Shown in pieces: positions 10,922-21,184 of a stretch of 64,000 nucleotides of DNA (its first letter is position 1; every line of letters begins with the position of its first letter). A program made the position numbers and the translations under genes. The DNA comes from Chimaeribacter californicus. GTDB lineage: Bacteria > Pseudomonadota > Gammaproteobacteria > Enterobacterales > Enterobacteriaceae. The stretch spans positions 62,001 through 126,000 of the forward strand of contig NZ_PJZF01000001.1 in assembly GCF_002858675.1 (NCBI RefSeq). The letters are read 5' to 3'. The notes under the pieces were generated by a model. It was not told the origin of the DNA, searched no databases, and saw only the letters and a list, made by a program, of their open reading frames with translations.

Positions 10922-11662
10922 TTAATACATGACCTTGTGGCCATAGCCTTCAAGGATATGCTTAACCCGATCCATGATCTCTTTGCTGGGTGGTTTCACG
11001 CCATCAAGCTTGTACTCTTCGCCCATCGCAATCCATTTATGCTTGCCCAGTTCGTGATAAGGCAGCAATTCAATTTTCTCAATATTAGTCATGTCTTTAG
11101 TAAATTCACCCAGCATATGTGCTGACTTGTCATCATCTGACCATCCAGGCACGACCACATACCGGATCCAGGTACGCTGATTACGTTTAGCCAGATAACG
11201 GGCAAAATCCAACGTACGGTGGTTTGATACCCCCACCAGATTTTGGTGGATACTGTCATTCAGCTGCTTGAGATCGAGCATAACTAAATCTGTCACATCC
11301 AGCAGTTCATCGATTACCGGATCATAACGGCGTACAAAGCCATTGGTATCAAGACAGGTATTGATGCCCTCTTTATGGCATGCCCGGAACCAATCACGCA
11401 CAAATTCTGCCTGCAGAATGGCTTCACCGCCGGACGCTGTAACACCGCCTCCCGATGCATTCATAAAGTGCCGGTAAGTCACGGCTTCATTTACCAGCTC
11501 CTCAACCGTGACCTCTTTACCGCCGTGGGTGTCCCAGGTATCGCGGTTGTGGCAATAGAGGCAACGCATCAAACAACCCTGGAAAAAAACGATAAAGCGA
11601 ATGCCTGGGCCATCAACGGTGCCACAGGACTCAAAAGAGTGGATACGACCTTTTACTGACAT
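10922..11662 (-). CDS. pflA: Pyruvate formate-lyase 1-activating enzyme
   Basis: PflA is a radical SAM enzyme that installs the glycyl radical on PflB under anaerobic conditions. The 246-residue protein has the CX3CX2C cluster motif at C30, C34 and C37 (CLMRCLYC). It also has the SAM-binding GGE-like segment ([15 protein letters not shown]). Length equals E. coli PflA. The gene lies downstream of pflB on the same strand, separated by 236 bases that contain a pflB terminator and an inverted repeat. It can therefore be transcribed both by read-through and from its own promoter. Confidence 0.96.
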   Translation of the reverse strand: MSVKGRIHSFESCGTVDGPGIRFIVFFQGCLMRCLYCHNRDTWDTHGGKEVTVEELVNEAVTYRHFMNASGGGVTASGGEAILQAEFVRDWFRACHKEGINTCLDTNGFVRRYDPVIDELLDVTDLVMLDLKQLNDSIHQNLVGVSNHRTLDFARYLAKRNQRTWIRYVVVPGWSDDDKSAHMLGEFTKDMTNIEKIELLPYHELGKHKWIAMGEEYKLDGVKPPSKEIMDRVKHILEGYGHKVMY

Positions 11663-11770
11663 TGCGGGCTCTCCAGTAGTGACTGTTCACGAGCAGTCTT
11701 TTTCAATAAACGGCGGGAAGTACAGCGATGTACCTGGCATGGTGTGAATGCCGGCCCGGCGTTGAATAAC

Positions 11771-11813
11771 GGTTTTGCCTGCCACCTTCAGTATAGAGAT
11801 GCCCGGCAAAACC
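11771..11813. repeat. Spaced inverted repeat between pflB and pflA
   Basis: GGTTTTGCC (11771-11779) and GGCAAAACC (11805-11813) are perfect inverted repeats 25 bases apart. They lie in the presumed pflA leader and may be an RNA stem or an operator; no known regulator is recognised. Confidence 0.35.
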
Positions 11814-11860
11814 GACACTCAGCGTGGAAAGTCGATGCGCAGAGGGTTGGGAAGAGGTGA

Positions 11861-11882
11861 AAGGCCCCTGAGCAGGGGCCTT
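11861..11882 (-). terminator. pflB terminator
   Basis: A 10-bp GC-rich stem (AAGGCCCCTG paired with CAGGGGCCTT) lies 17 bases downstream of the pflB stop on the minus strand. The following T-tract is short, so partial read-through into pflA is likely. Confidence 0.65.
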
Positions 11883-11898
11883 GATATCACCGGGGTAA

Positions 11899-14181
11899 TT
11901 ACAGCGATTTGGTAAAGGTGCGGGTAATCACGTCTTGCTGCTGTTCTTTAGTCAGCGAGTTAAAACGTACCGCATAACCTGAAACACGAATCGTCAGTTG
12001 CGGATATTTTTCCGGATGCTCCATGGCGTCCAGTAACATCTCACGGTTCATGACGTTCACATTCAGGTGCTGACCACCCTCAATTGACGCTTCATGGTGG
12101 AAATAACCGTCCATCAACCCTGCCAGATTCGCCTTACGGACATCATCATCTTTGCCCAGTGCGTTCGGTACGATGGAGAAGGTGTAAGAAATACCATCTT
12201 TCGCATAGGCAAACGGCAGTTTGGCGACAGAGGTCAGCGAGGCGACAGCACCTTTCTGATCGCGGCCATGCATTGGGTTGGCACCCGGGCCAAATGGTGC
12301 ACCGGCGCGACGGCCATCCGGGGTGTTACCGGTTTTTTTACCATACACAACGTTGGACGTGATCGTCAGTACAGACTGAGTAGGCACAGCATGACGATAG
12401 GTACGCAGCTTCTGAATTTTCTTCATAAAGCGCTCAACCAGATCGCAGGCAATGTCATCCACCCGTGAGTCATTGTTACCAAATTGCGGGTATTCACCTT
12501 CGATTTTGAAGTCTACAGCCAGGCCATCTTCATCACGAATAGTTGAGACTTTGGCGTATTTAATCGCAGACAGGGAGTCAGCAGCAACAGATAACCCGGC
12601 GATACCGCAGGCCATGGTGCGGTAAACGTCCCGATCATGCAGGGCCATCAATGCCGCTTCATAGCTATATTTATCATGCATGTAATGGATGATGTTCAGG
12701 GCAGTCACATACTGTTTTGCCAGCCAATCCATAAAGTGATCCATCCGGTCCATCACTTTATCGTAGTCCAGCACTTCATCCATCATCGGTGCTTCTTTCG
12801 GGCCGACCTGCATTTTCATTTTTTCATCCATGCCGCCATTAATGGCATAGAGCATGGTTTTCGCCAGGTTGGCGCGTGCGCCGAAGAACTGCATCTGTTT
12901 CCCGACAATCATCGGGCTGACGCAGCAGGCGATCGCATAGTCATCATTATTGAAGTCCGGACGCATCAGGTCATCGTTCTCATACTGAACGGATGAGGTA
13001 TCGATAGAGACTTTTGCGGCGAATTTCTTAAAGTTCAGAGGCAGTTTTTCAGACCACAGAATGGTCATGTTTGGCTCAGGGGACGGGCCCATGGTGTAAA
13101 GCGTGTTCAGGAAACGGAAGCTGTTTTTGGTGACCAACGTACGGCCGTCCACACCCATCCCTGCCAGGGATTCAGTGGCCCAGATTGGGTCGCCGGAGAA
13201 GAGCTCATCATATTCCGGAGTTCGCAGGAAACGCACCATACGCAGCTTCATGACCAGGTGGTCGATCAACTCCTGGGCTTGCTGTTCAGTGAGTTTGCCG
13301 GCTTTGATATCACGCTCGATATAGATATCCAGGAAGGTCGAGACACGGCCAAAGGACATCGCAGCGCCATTCTGGGATTTTACTGCGGCCAGATAGCCGA
13401 AGTAGGTCCATTGTACTGCTTCCTGCGCGGTTTGAGCCGGGCCGGAGATATCATAACCATATTTGGCTGCCATCTCTTTAATCTGACCCAGCGCGCGGTG
13501 CTGTTCAGCAATCTCTTCGCGCAACTGGATAGTCATTTCCAGATCTTCGCCGTTTTCCAGTCTTTCTTGCAGGGATTTGAACTGAGCAAATTTGTCTGCC
13601 ATCAGGAAATCGATGCCATACAGCGCGACACGACGGTAGTCACCGATAATACGGCCACGGCCATAGGCATCCGGCAGACCGGTCAGCACGCCGGATTTGC
13701 GGCAGCGCAGAATATCTGGGGTATAGACGTCAAACACGCCCTGGTTGTGGGTTTTACGGTAGTCTGTAAACACTTTTTTCAGTTGCGGATCCAGTTCGCG
13801 GCCATAAACCTTACAGGAACCTTCTACCATTTTGATGCCGCCAAACGGAATCAGCGCACGTTTTAACGGAGCATCGGTCTGCAGGCCAACAATCTTCTCC
13901 AACCCTTTGTTGATATAGCCGGCATCGTGAGACGTAATGGTCGCGGCAACATGGGTATCAAAATCTACCGGTGCATGGGTACGGTTTTCAATTTTGACCC
14001 CTTCCATGACATCGGCCCACAGGGTAGTGGTGGCATCCGTTGCGCCCGTCAGGAAAGACTCGTCGCCTTCATACGGGGTGTAGTTCTTCTGGATGAAGTC
14101 ACGGACATTGACCTCATGTTGCCAGTCACCGTTGCGGAAGCTTTCCCATGCGGTTGCTAATTTTTGATTAAGCTCGGACAT
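11899..14181 (-). CDS. pflB: Formate C-acetyltransferase (pyruvate formate-lyase)
   Basis: PflB converts pyruvate and CoA to acetyl-CoA and formate, the key step of mixed-acid fermentation. At 760 residues it is the exact family length. The active-site cysteine pair is visible in IACCVSPM (about 418-419), and the glycyl-radical loop as RVSGYAVRF near the C-terminus (Gly about 735 counting the Met). The start gives [15 protein letters not shown]. It follows focA by 59 bases on the same strand, as in E. coli, where the two share several anaerobic promoters. The activating enzyme gene pflA lies downstream. Confidence 0.97.
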   Translation of the reverse strand: MSELNQKLATAWESFRNGDWQHEVNVRDFIQKNYTPYEGDESFLTGATDATTTLWADVMEGVKIENRTHAPVDFDTHVAATITSHDAGYINKGLEKIVGLQTDAPLKRALIPFGGIKMVEGSCKVYGRELDPQLKKVFTDYRKTHNQGVFDVYTPDILRCRKSGVLTGLPDAYGRGRIIGDYRRVALYGIDFLMADKFAQFKSLQERLENGEDLEMTIQLREEIAEQHRALGQIKEMAAKYGYDISGPAQTAQEAVQWTYFGYLAAVKSQNGAAMSFGRVSTFLDIYIERDIKAGKLTEQQAQELIDHLVMKLRMVRFLRTPEYDELFSGDPIWATESLAGMGVDGRTLVTKNSFRFLNTLYTMGPSPEPNMTILWSEKLPLNFKKFAAKVSIDTSSVQYENDDLMRPDFNNDDYAIACCVSPMIVGKQMQFFGARANLAKTMLYAINGGMDEKMKMQVGPKEAPMMDEVLDYDKVMDRMDHFMDWLAKQYVTALNIIHYMHDKYSYEAALMALHDRDVYRTMACGIAGLSVAADSLSAIKYAKVSTIRDEDGLAVDFKIEGEYPQFGNNDSRVDDIACDLVERFMKKIQKLRTYRHAVPTQSVLTITSNVVYGKKTGNTPDGRRAGAPFGPGANPMHGRDQKGAVASLTSVAKLPFAYAKDGISYTFSIVPNALGKDDDVRKANLAGLMDGYFHHEASIEGGQHLNVNVMNREMLLDAMEHPEKYPQLTIRVSGYAVRFNSLTKEQQQDVITRTFTKSL

Positions 14182-14240
14182 TGTGCACCTACCTTAAAAT
14201 GTGAATTTCTTTGTAAACCCGGTGTAGTGACACTGCGCAT

Positions 14241-15098
14241 CTAGTGATGGGCATCACCACGCAAATAAATAGCCCAGTACGTCAACCCAACCAGAATGCC
14301 GCCCCCGATAATATTGCCGATGGTGACGGGGATCAGGTTGTCGACAATAAAATTACTGACGGTCAGATGTGAGAATTGATCGGGTGTTGCCCCCACCGCT
14401 TGCCAGAACTCCGGTGTTGCAAATTCTTTAATGACAATGCCGAGGGGAATTAAAAACATGTTGGCAATGCTGTGCTCAAAACCACTGGCGACAAACATGC
14501 CGACCGGTAACAACATCGCAAACATTTTGTCCATCAGGCTGCGGCCGGAGTAGCTCATCCATACAGCCAGACAGACCATCAGGTTTGCCAGTGTGCCGAG
14601 GCAGACAGCTTCAATAAAGGTGTGGTGCATTTTATGGTCGGCAGTCTGAAGCACATTCAACCCCCACAGACCATTTGCGACTTTATGTTCACCAGCAAAC
14701 CAGATAAGGGCAACAAAGAAGAGCGCACCTACCAGATTACCCAGATAAACGTTAATCCAGTTACGGGTTAACTGGCCCCAGGTAATACGCTTGCTCGCTT
14801 TAGCCACCACAATCAATACGGTAGACGTAAACAGGTCAGCACCCCCGACGACGACCAGCATTAGCCCCAATGAGAAACAGAGCCCACCAATCAGTTTGGC
14901 AAACCCATAGGGCACGGCAGCAGTACCAGTGGTTGCAGTAATATAAAAAACGAAGGCGATAGAAATAAACACACCGGCAGTAATCGCTAAATAAAACGTA
15001 GTAAGCGGGTGTTTTGTTGCTTTATATACGCCTGCATCTTCAGCCACTTTTGCTGCAGCGGGCGGAAGAAGAAGATCGAAGGGATTCTCAGCTTTCAC
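14241..15098 (-). CDS. focA: Formate transporter FocA
   Basis: FocA is the pentameric inner-membrane channel that exports and re-imports formate made by PflB. The 285-residue protein equals the E. coli length, with the cytosolic N-terminal helix (MKAENPFDLLLPPAAAKVAED) that contacts PflB. It has about six membrane segments, the omega-loop type sequence GGADLFTSTVL, and the conserved pore histidine region CVAS-like MFVASGFEHSIANM. It is the first gene of the focA-pflB operon, with a long AT-rich control region upstream. Confidence 0.96.
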   Translation of the reverse strand: MKAENPFDLLLPPAAAKVAEDAGVYKATKHPLTTFYLAITAGVFISIAFVFYITATTGTAAVPYGFAKLIGGLCFSLGLMLVVVGGADLFTSTVLIVVAKASKRITWGQLTRNWINVYLGNLVGALFFVALIWFAGEHKVANGLWGLNVLQTADHKMHHTFIEAVCLGTLANLMVCLAVWMSYSGRSLMDKMFAMLLPVGMFVASGFEHSIANMFLIPLGIVIKEFATPEFWQAVGATPDQFSHLTVSNFIVDNLIPVTIGNIIGGGILVGLTYWAIYLRGDAHH

Positions 15099-15462
15099 AC
15101 TAACTCTCTCTGATGGTTAAGACAGTGCAAAGAGATACTAACAAAGCAGTATAGTGTAAAAGTTGATTTAGATCATAATACGCGGGGGAGTTATGCCTGG
15201 TATGTATGAAAAGAAAGCTATTTTCAGCTTATCATTATGATTAATATAATAAAAAAATATTTTAATATTTATATTAATTTTTGATTTCAGTTGGAAAGCC
15301 TGCTTAAAAAAGTTGATATTTATACTTTATTGTTTAATTCATAAATTAATATTGACTATATTTTTATCATTTCATTTACTTTCTTTTAACTAAAATAACA
15401 TTGGTAGGATTTTTCCTCTATAAATTGGGTGAAAAGGTGGTAACGCTTAGAAATCATCTCAA
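15099..15462 (-). promoter_or_regulatory. focA-pflB control region with FNR box
   Basis: This spacer has no convincing gene. It contains TTGAT-TTAG-ATCAT at 15163-15176, one mismatch from the FNR consensus, about 65 bases upstream of focA. It also has a very AT-rich tract (about 15225-15420) with runs such as TAATATAATAAAAAAATATT. In E. coli the homologous region carries several promoters controlled by FNR, ArcA and IHF. I infer the same here but can only see the FNR box and the AT-rich, probably bent DNA. Confidence 0.6.
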
Positions 15463-15502
15463 GAAAAAACAGCGCCGGTAAAAATATTCATTACCGGCGC
15501 TG
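15463..15502 (-). terminator. ycaO intrinsic terminator
   Basis: A perfect 12-bp stem (CAGCGCCGGTAA paired with TTACCGGCGCTG, 9-base loop) lies downstream of ycaO. On the minus strand it is followed by a T-rich tract (complement of AAGAAAAAA at 15461-15469). This is a strong Rho-independent terminator. Confidence 0.88.
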
Positions 15503-15523
15503 GAGAGTCATTATACGTCAACA

Positions 15524-15577
15524 CATCGGATGTGCGGGGTTATAGGCTTTGCCTTATAGCTCTTGCCTTATAACCCC
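15524..15577. repeat. Two further small hairpins behind ycaO
   Basis: CACAT-CGG-ATGTG (15524-15536) is a short palindrome. GGGGTTATA (15536-15544) pairs with TATAACCCC (15569-15577) around a loop that holds a direct repeat of GCCTTATA. Together with the terminator this makes three consecutive stems in the ycaO 3' region. Confidence 0.45.
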
Positions 15578-15583
15578 TGCCCG

Positions 15584-17347
15584 TTACGCCTTAGCCCAGT
15601 AACGGCGCTTAGCCTGCTGCAATTTTTCATAAGCAGCCAGTAAGGCCTGGTGGGCCGGCAGGGCTTTCAGTTCCTCATCAATGGCAAACAGCCCATGGAA
15701 ACGGCTTTCGCCACTCAGGGCGGCAGATGCCTGATCCACCGCATCCTGACCGTACATTTTCACGAATGCAGTATAATATTGTGCCGGTTCGCGCTCAGGC
15801 TCCTGTGCCAGCAGCAGCAGGGTTTGCAGACAGCGGTAGTAATTACTGCGCTCAGGGGTAAAGACAGAGGCATTGAATTCCTGCGTCCACTCCGCCCAAA
15901 TCAGTGCCTGATCCAGGTCGCCGCCGGCCAGTGCCAACATAGACTTCAGTTCGCCAACGCGCAGGGTATACCAGCCGTTATCTTTGCCGGTCGCCAGCCC
16001 CAGCAGTTCACGCACGCGGGTGAAATCATCCAGCCCTTCGTCATCCAGCTCCTGAATCAGCGCCAGATACTCTTCCTGAGACCAGTCACTGGCCGGCAGC
16101 GCCAGCAGTTTATCCCGCAGGGGGGCGCCCATGCTGTTGTTAGCCAGCAACAGATCTTCCGCCGGATAGATATCTGACATGCCCGGCACCAGAATACGGC
16201 AGGCATAGACACCCAGGTGCTCATAGTCAGCAATATACACTTCCGCGTCTGCCTGCTGGAAAATGGCCATCAGGGTAGAGAATTCCTCTTCCGTCGTGCC
16301 GCTGAAATCCCAGTCAGCAAAGGCATAATCGGCATCCTGTTTAAACATATCCCAGGAGATCAGGCCGCTTGAGTCGATAAAGTGGGTCTCAAGGTTGGCA
16401 TGTTCCGCTACTTCTTCATCATCAAACGTAGGCGGGGTAAAGACATCGAGATCTTTCAGGCTACGGCCCTGTAACAGCTCAGTGACGGTACGCTCCAGTG
16501 CCACGCCGAAATCCGGGTGCGCGCCAAAGGAGGCAAAACAGGTGCCGTTGGCCGGGTTAAACAGCACCACACAAATAACTGGGTACTGGCCGCCGAGGGA
16601 GGCGTCATACGACAGAATCGGGAAACCTTCCTCTTCCAGTTTGGCGATGGCTTCCACTACCCCCGGATAGCGCGCCAGCACATCCTGCGGGATCTCCGGC
16701 AGGCTGATGGACTCAGCGATAATCCGGTTTTTAACGTACCGCTCGAAAACTTCCGACAACCCCTGAACACGTGCTTCATTCGCAGTGTTCCCGGCAGACA
16801 TACCGTTGGAAACATACAGGTTGCCGATGATGTTCATCGGAATATAGACGGTATTGAGATCGGACTGGCGGGTGAACGGCAGAGCACAGATACCCCGAGC
16901 CGCATTGCCTGACTGGAGATCGATAAGATCGCTGGCGCTCAGCTCCTGTTCCGGATCATAAAACGCGTGCAGGCGCTCATCCAGAATACCGTGGGGCAGG
17001 CTGTTGTCTTCCGGCAGCGGGAACCATTTTTCATTCGGATAATGCACGAAATCGCCTTCGGCAATCTCTTTGCCCAGGTAGAAATCGGCAAAGAAATAGT
17101 TGGTCGACAGGCGTTCAAAGTATTCACCCAATGCAGACGCCAGCGCGGCTTTTTTACTGGCACCTTTGCCGTTGGTAAAGCACAGCGGACAATCGCGGTC
17201 GCGGATATGCACCGACCAGACATGGGGTACCGGGTTGAGCCAGGAAGCTTCTTCAATATGGAAGCCCAGATCGGTGAGTTTTTGCTGGAAGCGGGCGATG
17301 GAGTCTTCAAGCGCTGCATCTTTGCCGGGAATAAAGGTTTGGGTCAT
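15584..17347 (-). CDS. ycaO: YcaO, ATP-dependent accessory factor for ribosomal protein S12 methylthiolation
   Basis: YcaO belongs to the YcaO superfamily of ATP-using cyclodehydratase-like proteins. In E. coli it is linked to beta-methylthiolation of ribosomal protein S12 by RimO, though its exact reaction is unsettled. The protein is 587 residues. The YcaO core occupies about residues 60-390 with ATP-site segments such as AGNTANEARVQGLSEVFERYVK and HPDFGVALERTVTELLQGRS. A helical, TPR-like C-terminal part follows, ending RRYWAKA. I chose ATG at 17347 (MTQTFIPGKDAALEDS, as in E. coli) over the in-frame GTG three codons upstream. It stands alone on the minus strand, with its own terminator. 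Confidence 0.93.
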   Translation of the reverse strand: MTQTFIPGKDAALEDSIARFQQKLTDLGFHIEEASWLNPVPHVWSVHIRDRDCPLCFTNGKGASKKAALASALGEYFERLSTNYFFADFYLGKEIAEGDFVHYPNEKWFPLPEDNSLPHGILDERLHAFYDPEQELSASDLIDLQSGNAARGICALPFTRQSDLNTVYIPMNIIGNLYVSNGMSAGNTANEARVQGLSEVFERYVKNRIIAESISLPEIPQDVLARYPGVVEAIAKLEEEGFPILSYDASLGGQYPVICVVLFNPANGTCFASFGAHPDFGVALERTVTELLQGRSLKDLDVFTPPTFDDEEVAEHANLETHFIDSSGLISWDMFKQDADYAFADWDFSGTTEEEFSTLMAIFQQADAEVYIADYEHLGVYACRILVPGMSDIYPAEDLLLANNSMGAPLRDKLLALPASDWSQEEYLALIQELDDEGLDDFTRVRELLGLATGKDNGWYTLRVGELKSMLALAGGDLDQALIWAEWTQEFNASVFTPERSNYYRCLQTLLLLAQEPEREPAQYYTAFVKMYGQDAVDQASAALSGESRFHGLFAIDEELKALPAHQALLAAYEKLQQAKRRYWAKA

Positions 17348-17582
17348 GGGGTTCACTTTTTATCGTACTGAAAACCGCCATAATACGGACTTTTATTCCT
17401 AAGCTCCATGGGTTGATGAGGCGCCGGCGGCCGGGAGAAACTGATTATTCTTATGGATTGATAATCCTAATTTTTTATCATACTGCGGGCTGCGTAAAAG
17501 AACGCGCGTCGTTGTCCGTCCGGAGGACGTTCTATTTTATCAGCCCCGCCTACTAAAAAATTGCTCTGAAAGGGAAGCCATA

Positions 17583-18275
17583 ATGAAAGCATTTGATATT
17601 CAACGGATGTTACTAGACAAGTTCCCGGTGGAATTTCTGGCGGAAGTCGCTTTACGCAGCTTATTTACATTCGTGCTGGTGTTTATCTTTCTTAAGGTCA
17701 GCGGCCGGCGTGGGGTCAGACAGATGTCACTATTTGAAGTCCTGATCATTCTGACCCTGGGATCTGCCGCCGGGGACGTGACGTTTTATGATGATGTTCC
17801 TTTATTGCCGGTATTCGCCGTTTTCATTTCTATTATGATTTTTTACCGGCTGGCGACGTGGCTGATGTCTTCTCACCGGATGTTCCAGAACTGGCTGGAA
17901 GGCAAACCGGTGGTCATCGTGCGGGAGGGGCAGTTCGAATGGCATACCATGAAGAAACGCAATATCACCCATGATGAGTTCTTTATGGAGTTCCGGCTGG
18001 CCGGTGTTGAGCACCTGGGACAGGTAAGACTGGCTATCCTGGAGGTAAACGGGGCGATCAGCGTGTTCTTTTTTGAACCGGAAAAGGTCAAGCCGGGCCT
18101 GCCGGTTATGCCTGCCGACTATGTAACGTTTCTCAAAAAAGTCCCGGAAGATGATGAGTACGCCTGTCATCACTGCAGCCTTATTCATGCCCTGAAAAAG
18201 GGGGAAACCCATCGCTGCCCGCAATGCGGCAGCGATAAATGGGTCACGGCCCTGACGCACCGCCGTATCGTGTAA
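17583..18275 (+). CDS. ycaP: YcaP, DUF421 membrane protein with C-terminal zinc ribbon
   Basis: This is an inner-membrane protein of unknown function. The 230-residue product has two to three N-terminal membrane segments (FLAEVALRSLFTFVLVFIFLKV-like, and another near residues 75-95). The central DUF421/YetF domain has the hallmark SGRRGVRQMSLFEVLIILTLGSA, GDVTFYDDV and a PVVIVREG...MEFRLAGVEHLGQVRLAILE segment. The last 40 residues form a zinc-ribbon-like pair, CHHC at about 197-200 and CPQC at about 214-217; E. coli YcaP has a similar tail. The length equals E. coli YcaP. It is divergent from ycaO and apparently monocistronic. Confidence 0.9.
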   Translation: MKAFDIQRMLLDKFPVEFLAEVALRSLFTFVLVFIFLKVSGRRGVRQMSLFEVLIILTLGSAAGDVTFYDDVPLLPVFAVFISIMIFYRLATWLMSSHRMFQNWLEGKPVVIVREGQFEWHTMKKRNITHDEFFMEFRLAGVEHLGQVRLAILEVNGAISVFFFEPEKVKPGLPVMPADYVTFLKKVPEDDEYACHHCSLIHALKKGETHRCPQCGSDKWVTALTHRRIV

Positions 18276-18489
18276 ACTCAGAACATCCTGCCAATTTATC
18301 GCCCTGTTAAGGGAGAAGATAAAGGTGGGCTCCGGGAATAGCGGGAGAGTATAAGCATAGGATCTTGTTATTGTTTCTTCCGCTGGGTTTCCCACAGCAG
18401 AATAACCGTTGCAGGGCGCGGGTTCGAGTGATAAAACCGATAGCAGGTTGGTCATACATAACAGTTATCTTAGCGAGTGGTGAAGGGAA

Positions 18490-19578
18490 ATGACTCAGGT
18501 TTTCAATTTCAGTGCGGGTCCGGCTATGCTGCCGGTAGAAGTTTTGCGTCGTGCCGAGCAAGAGCTTTGCAACTGGCATGGATTAGGCACGTCTGTTATG
18601 GAAATCAGCCATCGCAGCAAAGAATTCATTCAGGTGGCAGAAGAATCAGAACGTGACCTGCGCGATCTGCTGAAAATCCCGGCCAATTATAAAGTACTGT
18701 TTTGCCATGGCGGTGCACGCGCGCAATTTGCTGCCGTGCCGCTGAACCTGCTGGGTGAGAAAACCACCGCTGATTATGTGGATGGCGGTTACTGGGCTCA
18801 CAGTGCCATCAAGGAAGTGCAAAAATATTGCACGCCTCATGTGATTAATGCCGCTGCTACCACGCAGGATGGCCGCCGGGCTGTCACGCCGATGCATGAA
18901 TGGGACCTGCATGATGATGCCGCCTATGTTCATTACTGCCCCAATGAAACCATTGATGGCGTGGCCATTCATGAGATGCCGGATTTCGGTGACAAAGTGG
19001 TGGTGGCTGACTACTCCTCATCCATTCTTTCCCGTCCGATTGACGTCAGCCGATTTGGCGTCATCTATGCTGGTGCACAAAAAAATATCGGCCCTGCCGG
19101 CCTGACGCTGGTGATTGTACGTGACGATCTGCTGGGCAAAGCAAAAGGGGTCTTGCCTTCTATTCTGGATTACACGGTACTGGCTGAAAATGACTCCATG
19201 TTCAACACGCCGCCTACCTTTGCCTGGTATCTTTCCGGCATGGTCTTTAAATGGCTGAAAGAGCAGGGCGGGCTGCTTGAGATGGAAAAACGCAATAAAG
19301 CCAAGGCGGAATTGCTGTATGGTGTGATTGATCAGAGTGATTTCTATCGCAATGAAGTAGCCGAAGCTAATCGCTCCTGGATGAATATCCCCTTCCAGTT
19401 GGCGGATGCAGCGCTGGACAAGGTTTTCCTTGATGAGTCTGTTAAAGCTGGGTTACATGCGTTGAAAGGGCACCGTGTGGTGGGGGGGATGCGGGCGTCG
19501 ATTTATAACGCCATGCCGATTGAAGGGGTTAAAGCACTGACCGACTTTATGGCAGAGTTTGAGCGCCGCCACGGCTAA
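18490..19578 (+). CDS. serC: Phosphoserine/phosphohydroxythreonine aminotransferase
   Basis: SerC is a PLP enzyme that makes 3-phosphoserine for serine synthesis and 4-phosphohydroxy-threonine for pyridoxal phosphate synthesis. At 362 residues it equals E. coli SerC. It starts with the family signature [11 protein letters not shown] and carries the PLP-binding lysine in [10 protein letters not shown] at about residue 198. A good ribosome-binding site GAAGGGA precedes the ATG. aroA follows 111 bases later with a hairpin between them. The serC-aroA operon couples serine and chorismate supply and is conserved in enteric bacteria. Confidence 0.97.
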   Translation: MTQVFNFSAGPAMLPVEVLRRAEQELCNWHGLGTSVMEISHRSKEFIQVAEESERDLRDLLKIPANYKVLFCHGGARAQFAAVPLNLLGEKTTADYVDGGYWAHSAIKEVQKYCTPHVINAAATTQDGRRAVTPMHEWDLHDDAAYVHYCPNETIDGVAIHEMPDFGDKVVVADYSSSILSRPIDVSRFGVIYAGAQKNIGPAGLTLVIVRDDLLGKAKGVLPSILDYTVLAENDSMFNTPPTFAWYLSGMVFKWLKEQGGLLEMEKRNKAKAELLYGVIDQSDFYRNEVAEANRSWMNIPFQLADAALDKVFLDESVKAGLHALKGHRVVGGMRASIYNAMPIEGVKALTDFMAEFERRHG

Positions 19579-19635
19579 GCTGACACCGGCACGTTATCGC
19601 CGGTTAAAAGTAGTGCTAACCTGATGATTTTACAG

Positions 19636-19663
19636 GAACCCCGGCCAAAACCGGGGTTCTTTT
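19636..19663 (+). terminator. serC-aroA intercistronic attenuator
   Basis: GAACCCCGG, 6-base loop, CCGGGGTTC and four T residues form a Rho-independent terminator 57 bases after serC and 26 bases before aroA. In an operon this position implies partial termination that lowers aroA relative to serC. Confidence 0.75.
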
Positions 19664-19689
19664 ATGATTGACTTTAGAGAGTGTTTTAC

Positions 19690-20976
19690 ATGCAGGACTC
19701 GTTAACCCTACAACCCATCGCCAAAATCAGTGGCACCATTAACCTTCCCGGCTCAAAAAGCGTCTCTAACCGGGCACTGCTGTTGGCTGCGCTGGCAAAA
19801 GGCACCACCAGGCTCACTAATCTGCTCGATAGCGACGATGTGCGGCATATGTTGAATGCTCTGGAAAAACTGGGGGTCACGTTCCGTTTGTCTGATGACC
19901 GTACCTGCTGTGAAGTGGAAGGGAACGCCGGTCCCTTACGCAGTGCGGATAACCTGGAGCTGTTTCTGGGCAATGCCGGTACCGCCATGCGGCCGTTGGC
20001 CGCCGCACTTTGCCTCTCGGTGGGAAATATTACCCTGACCGGGGAGCCACGCATGAAGGAGCGCCCGATCGGGCACCTGGTGGACGCCTTACGGCAGGGC
20101 GGTGCGCAGGTTGACTATCTTGAGCAGGAGAATTACCCACCATTGCGTGTACGCGGTGGGCTCAGCGGGGGCGAGGTGTCGGTGGACGGCTCTGTCTCCA
20201 GTCAATTTTTGACGGCGCTGCTGATGACTGCACCGCTGGCAGCACAGGACACCGCCATCCATATCAAGGGTGACCTGGTTTCCAAACCCTACATCGACAT
20301 TACCCTGAACATGATGGCGAGTTTTGGCGTCCAGGTACGTCATGACAATTATCAGGTATTCCATATTACCGGTAACCAGACGTATCAGGCACCGGGTGAC
20401 TATCTGGTTGAAGGGGATGCCTCTTCCGCCTCCTATTTCCTGGCAGCCGCTGCAATCAAAGGCGGCACCGTTCGTGTGACCGGCATTGGCCGTAACAGTA
20501 TGCAGGGCGATATACACTTTGCCGATGTGCTTGAAAAGATGGGTGCCCGGATCGCCTGGGGTGACAGCTATATCGAGTGCACGCGGGGGACGTTGCAGGG
20601 CATCGACATGGACATGAACGCGATCCCTGATGCAGCAATGACCATAGCGACCACGGCCCTGTTTGCACAGGGAACGACCACGATCCGCAATATCTATAAC
20701 TGGCGGGTAAAAGAGACGGACCGCCTGGCAGCGATGGCGACAGAACTGCGCAAAGTCGGGGCAGACGTGGAAGAGGGGCATGATTATATCCGTGTCACCC
20801 CTCCAGTCACATTGCAGGAAGCAGAAATCGGCACATATGACGATCACCGCATGGCGATGTGCTTCTCCCTGGTGGCGCTATCGGACACGCCGGTAACGAT
20901 TCTGGATCCGAAGTGCACGGCCAAAACCTTCCCGGATTACTTTGACCGGCTCGCCTCTCTGAGCCAGCCGGCATAA
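19690..20976 (+). CDS. aroA: 3-phosphoshikimate 1-carboxyvinyltransferase (EPSP synthase)
   Basis: AroA joins phosphoenolpyruvate to shikimate-3-phosphate in the chorismate pathway and is the glyphosate target. The protein has 428 residues. Both family signatures are visible: [17 protein letters not shown] near residue 20 and [17 protein letters not shown] near residue 95, the latter being the glyphosate-sensitive class I pattern. The catalytic region [17 protein letters not shown]-like segment ([12 protein letters not shown]) and [14 protein letters not shown] are also present. I chose ATG 19690 (MQDSLTL) over the GTG three codons earlier because it matches homologues. It is the second gene of serC-aroA, and a terminator follows directly. 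Confidence 0.96.
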   Translation: MQDSLTLQPIAKISGTINLPGSKSVSNRALLLAALAKGTTRLTNLLDSDDVRHMLNALEKLGVTFRLSDDRTCCEVEGNAGPLRSADNLELFLGNAGTAMRPLAAALCLSVGNITLTGEPRMKERPIGHLVDALRQGGAQVDYLEQENYPPLRVRGGLSGGEVSVDGSVSSQFLTALLMTAPLAAQDTAIHIKGDLVSKPYIDITLNMMASFGVQVRHDNYQVFHITGNQTYQAPGDYLVEGDASSASYFLAAAAIKGGTVRVTGIGRNSMQGDIHFADVLEKMGARIAWGDSYIECTRGTLQGIDMDMNAIPDAAMTIATTALFAQGTTTIRNIYNWRVKETDRLAAMATELRKVGADVEEGHDYIRVTPPVTLQEAEIGTYDDHRMAMCFSLVALSDTPVTILDPKCTAKTFPDYFDRLASLSQPA

Positions 20977-20984
20977 CGGTGACC

Positions 20985-21013
20985 AAAACGGGCAAATAGT
21001 GCCCGTTTTTTTT
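20985..21013 (+). terminator. aroA intrinsic terminator
   Basis: AAAACGGGC, 7-base loop, GCCCGTTTT and a run of T residues lie 9 bases after the aroA stop. E. coli has ycaL next; here no gene lies between this terminator and cmk. Confidence 0.9.
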
Positions 21014-21184
21014 ATCCCTGTTATATTTTGACTATCTTCTACACTCTCTGAATGTTTGTGGGGTTAATTTCGCTCATAGTGTTGCGCAAAGGTAACAGTT
21101 CTGCGCAAGGCAGCGTATAATGCTGCACCTGAAAATAGCCTACTGGATAATAAAGCGGGTTTCCCCAATCTAAAGGAGTGAGAT

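Noticed and set aside
15099-15462. Possible horizontally acquired island because of very low GC
   Set aside because: The AT-rich stretch is confined to the focA promoter, contains no gene or repeat, and this region is AT-rich in other enterics too.
17345-17356. GTG at 17356 as the start of ycaO
   Set aside because: It would add MNP before the conserved MTQTFIPGKD; the ATG at 17347 matches homologues.
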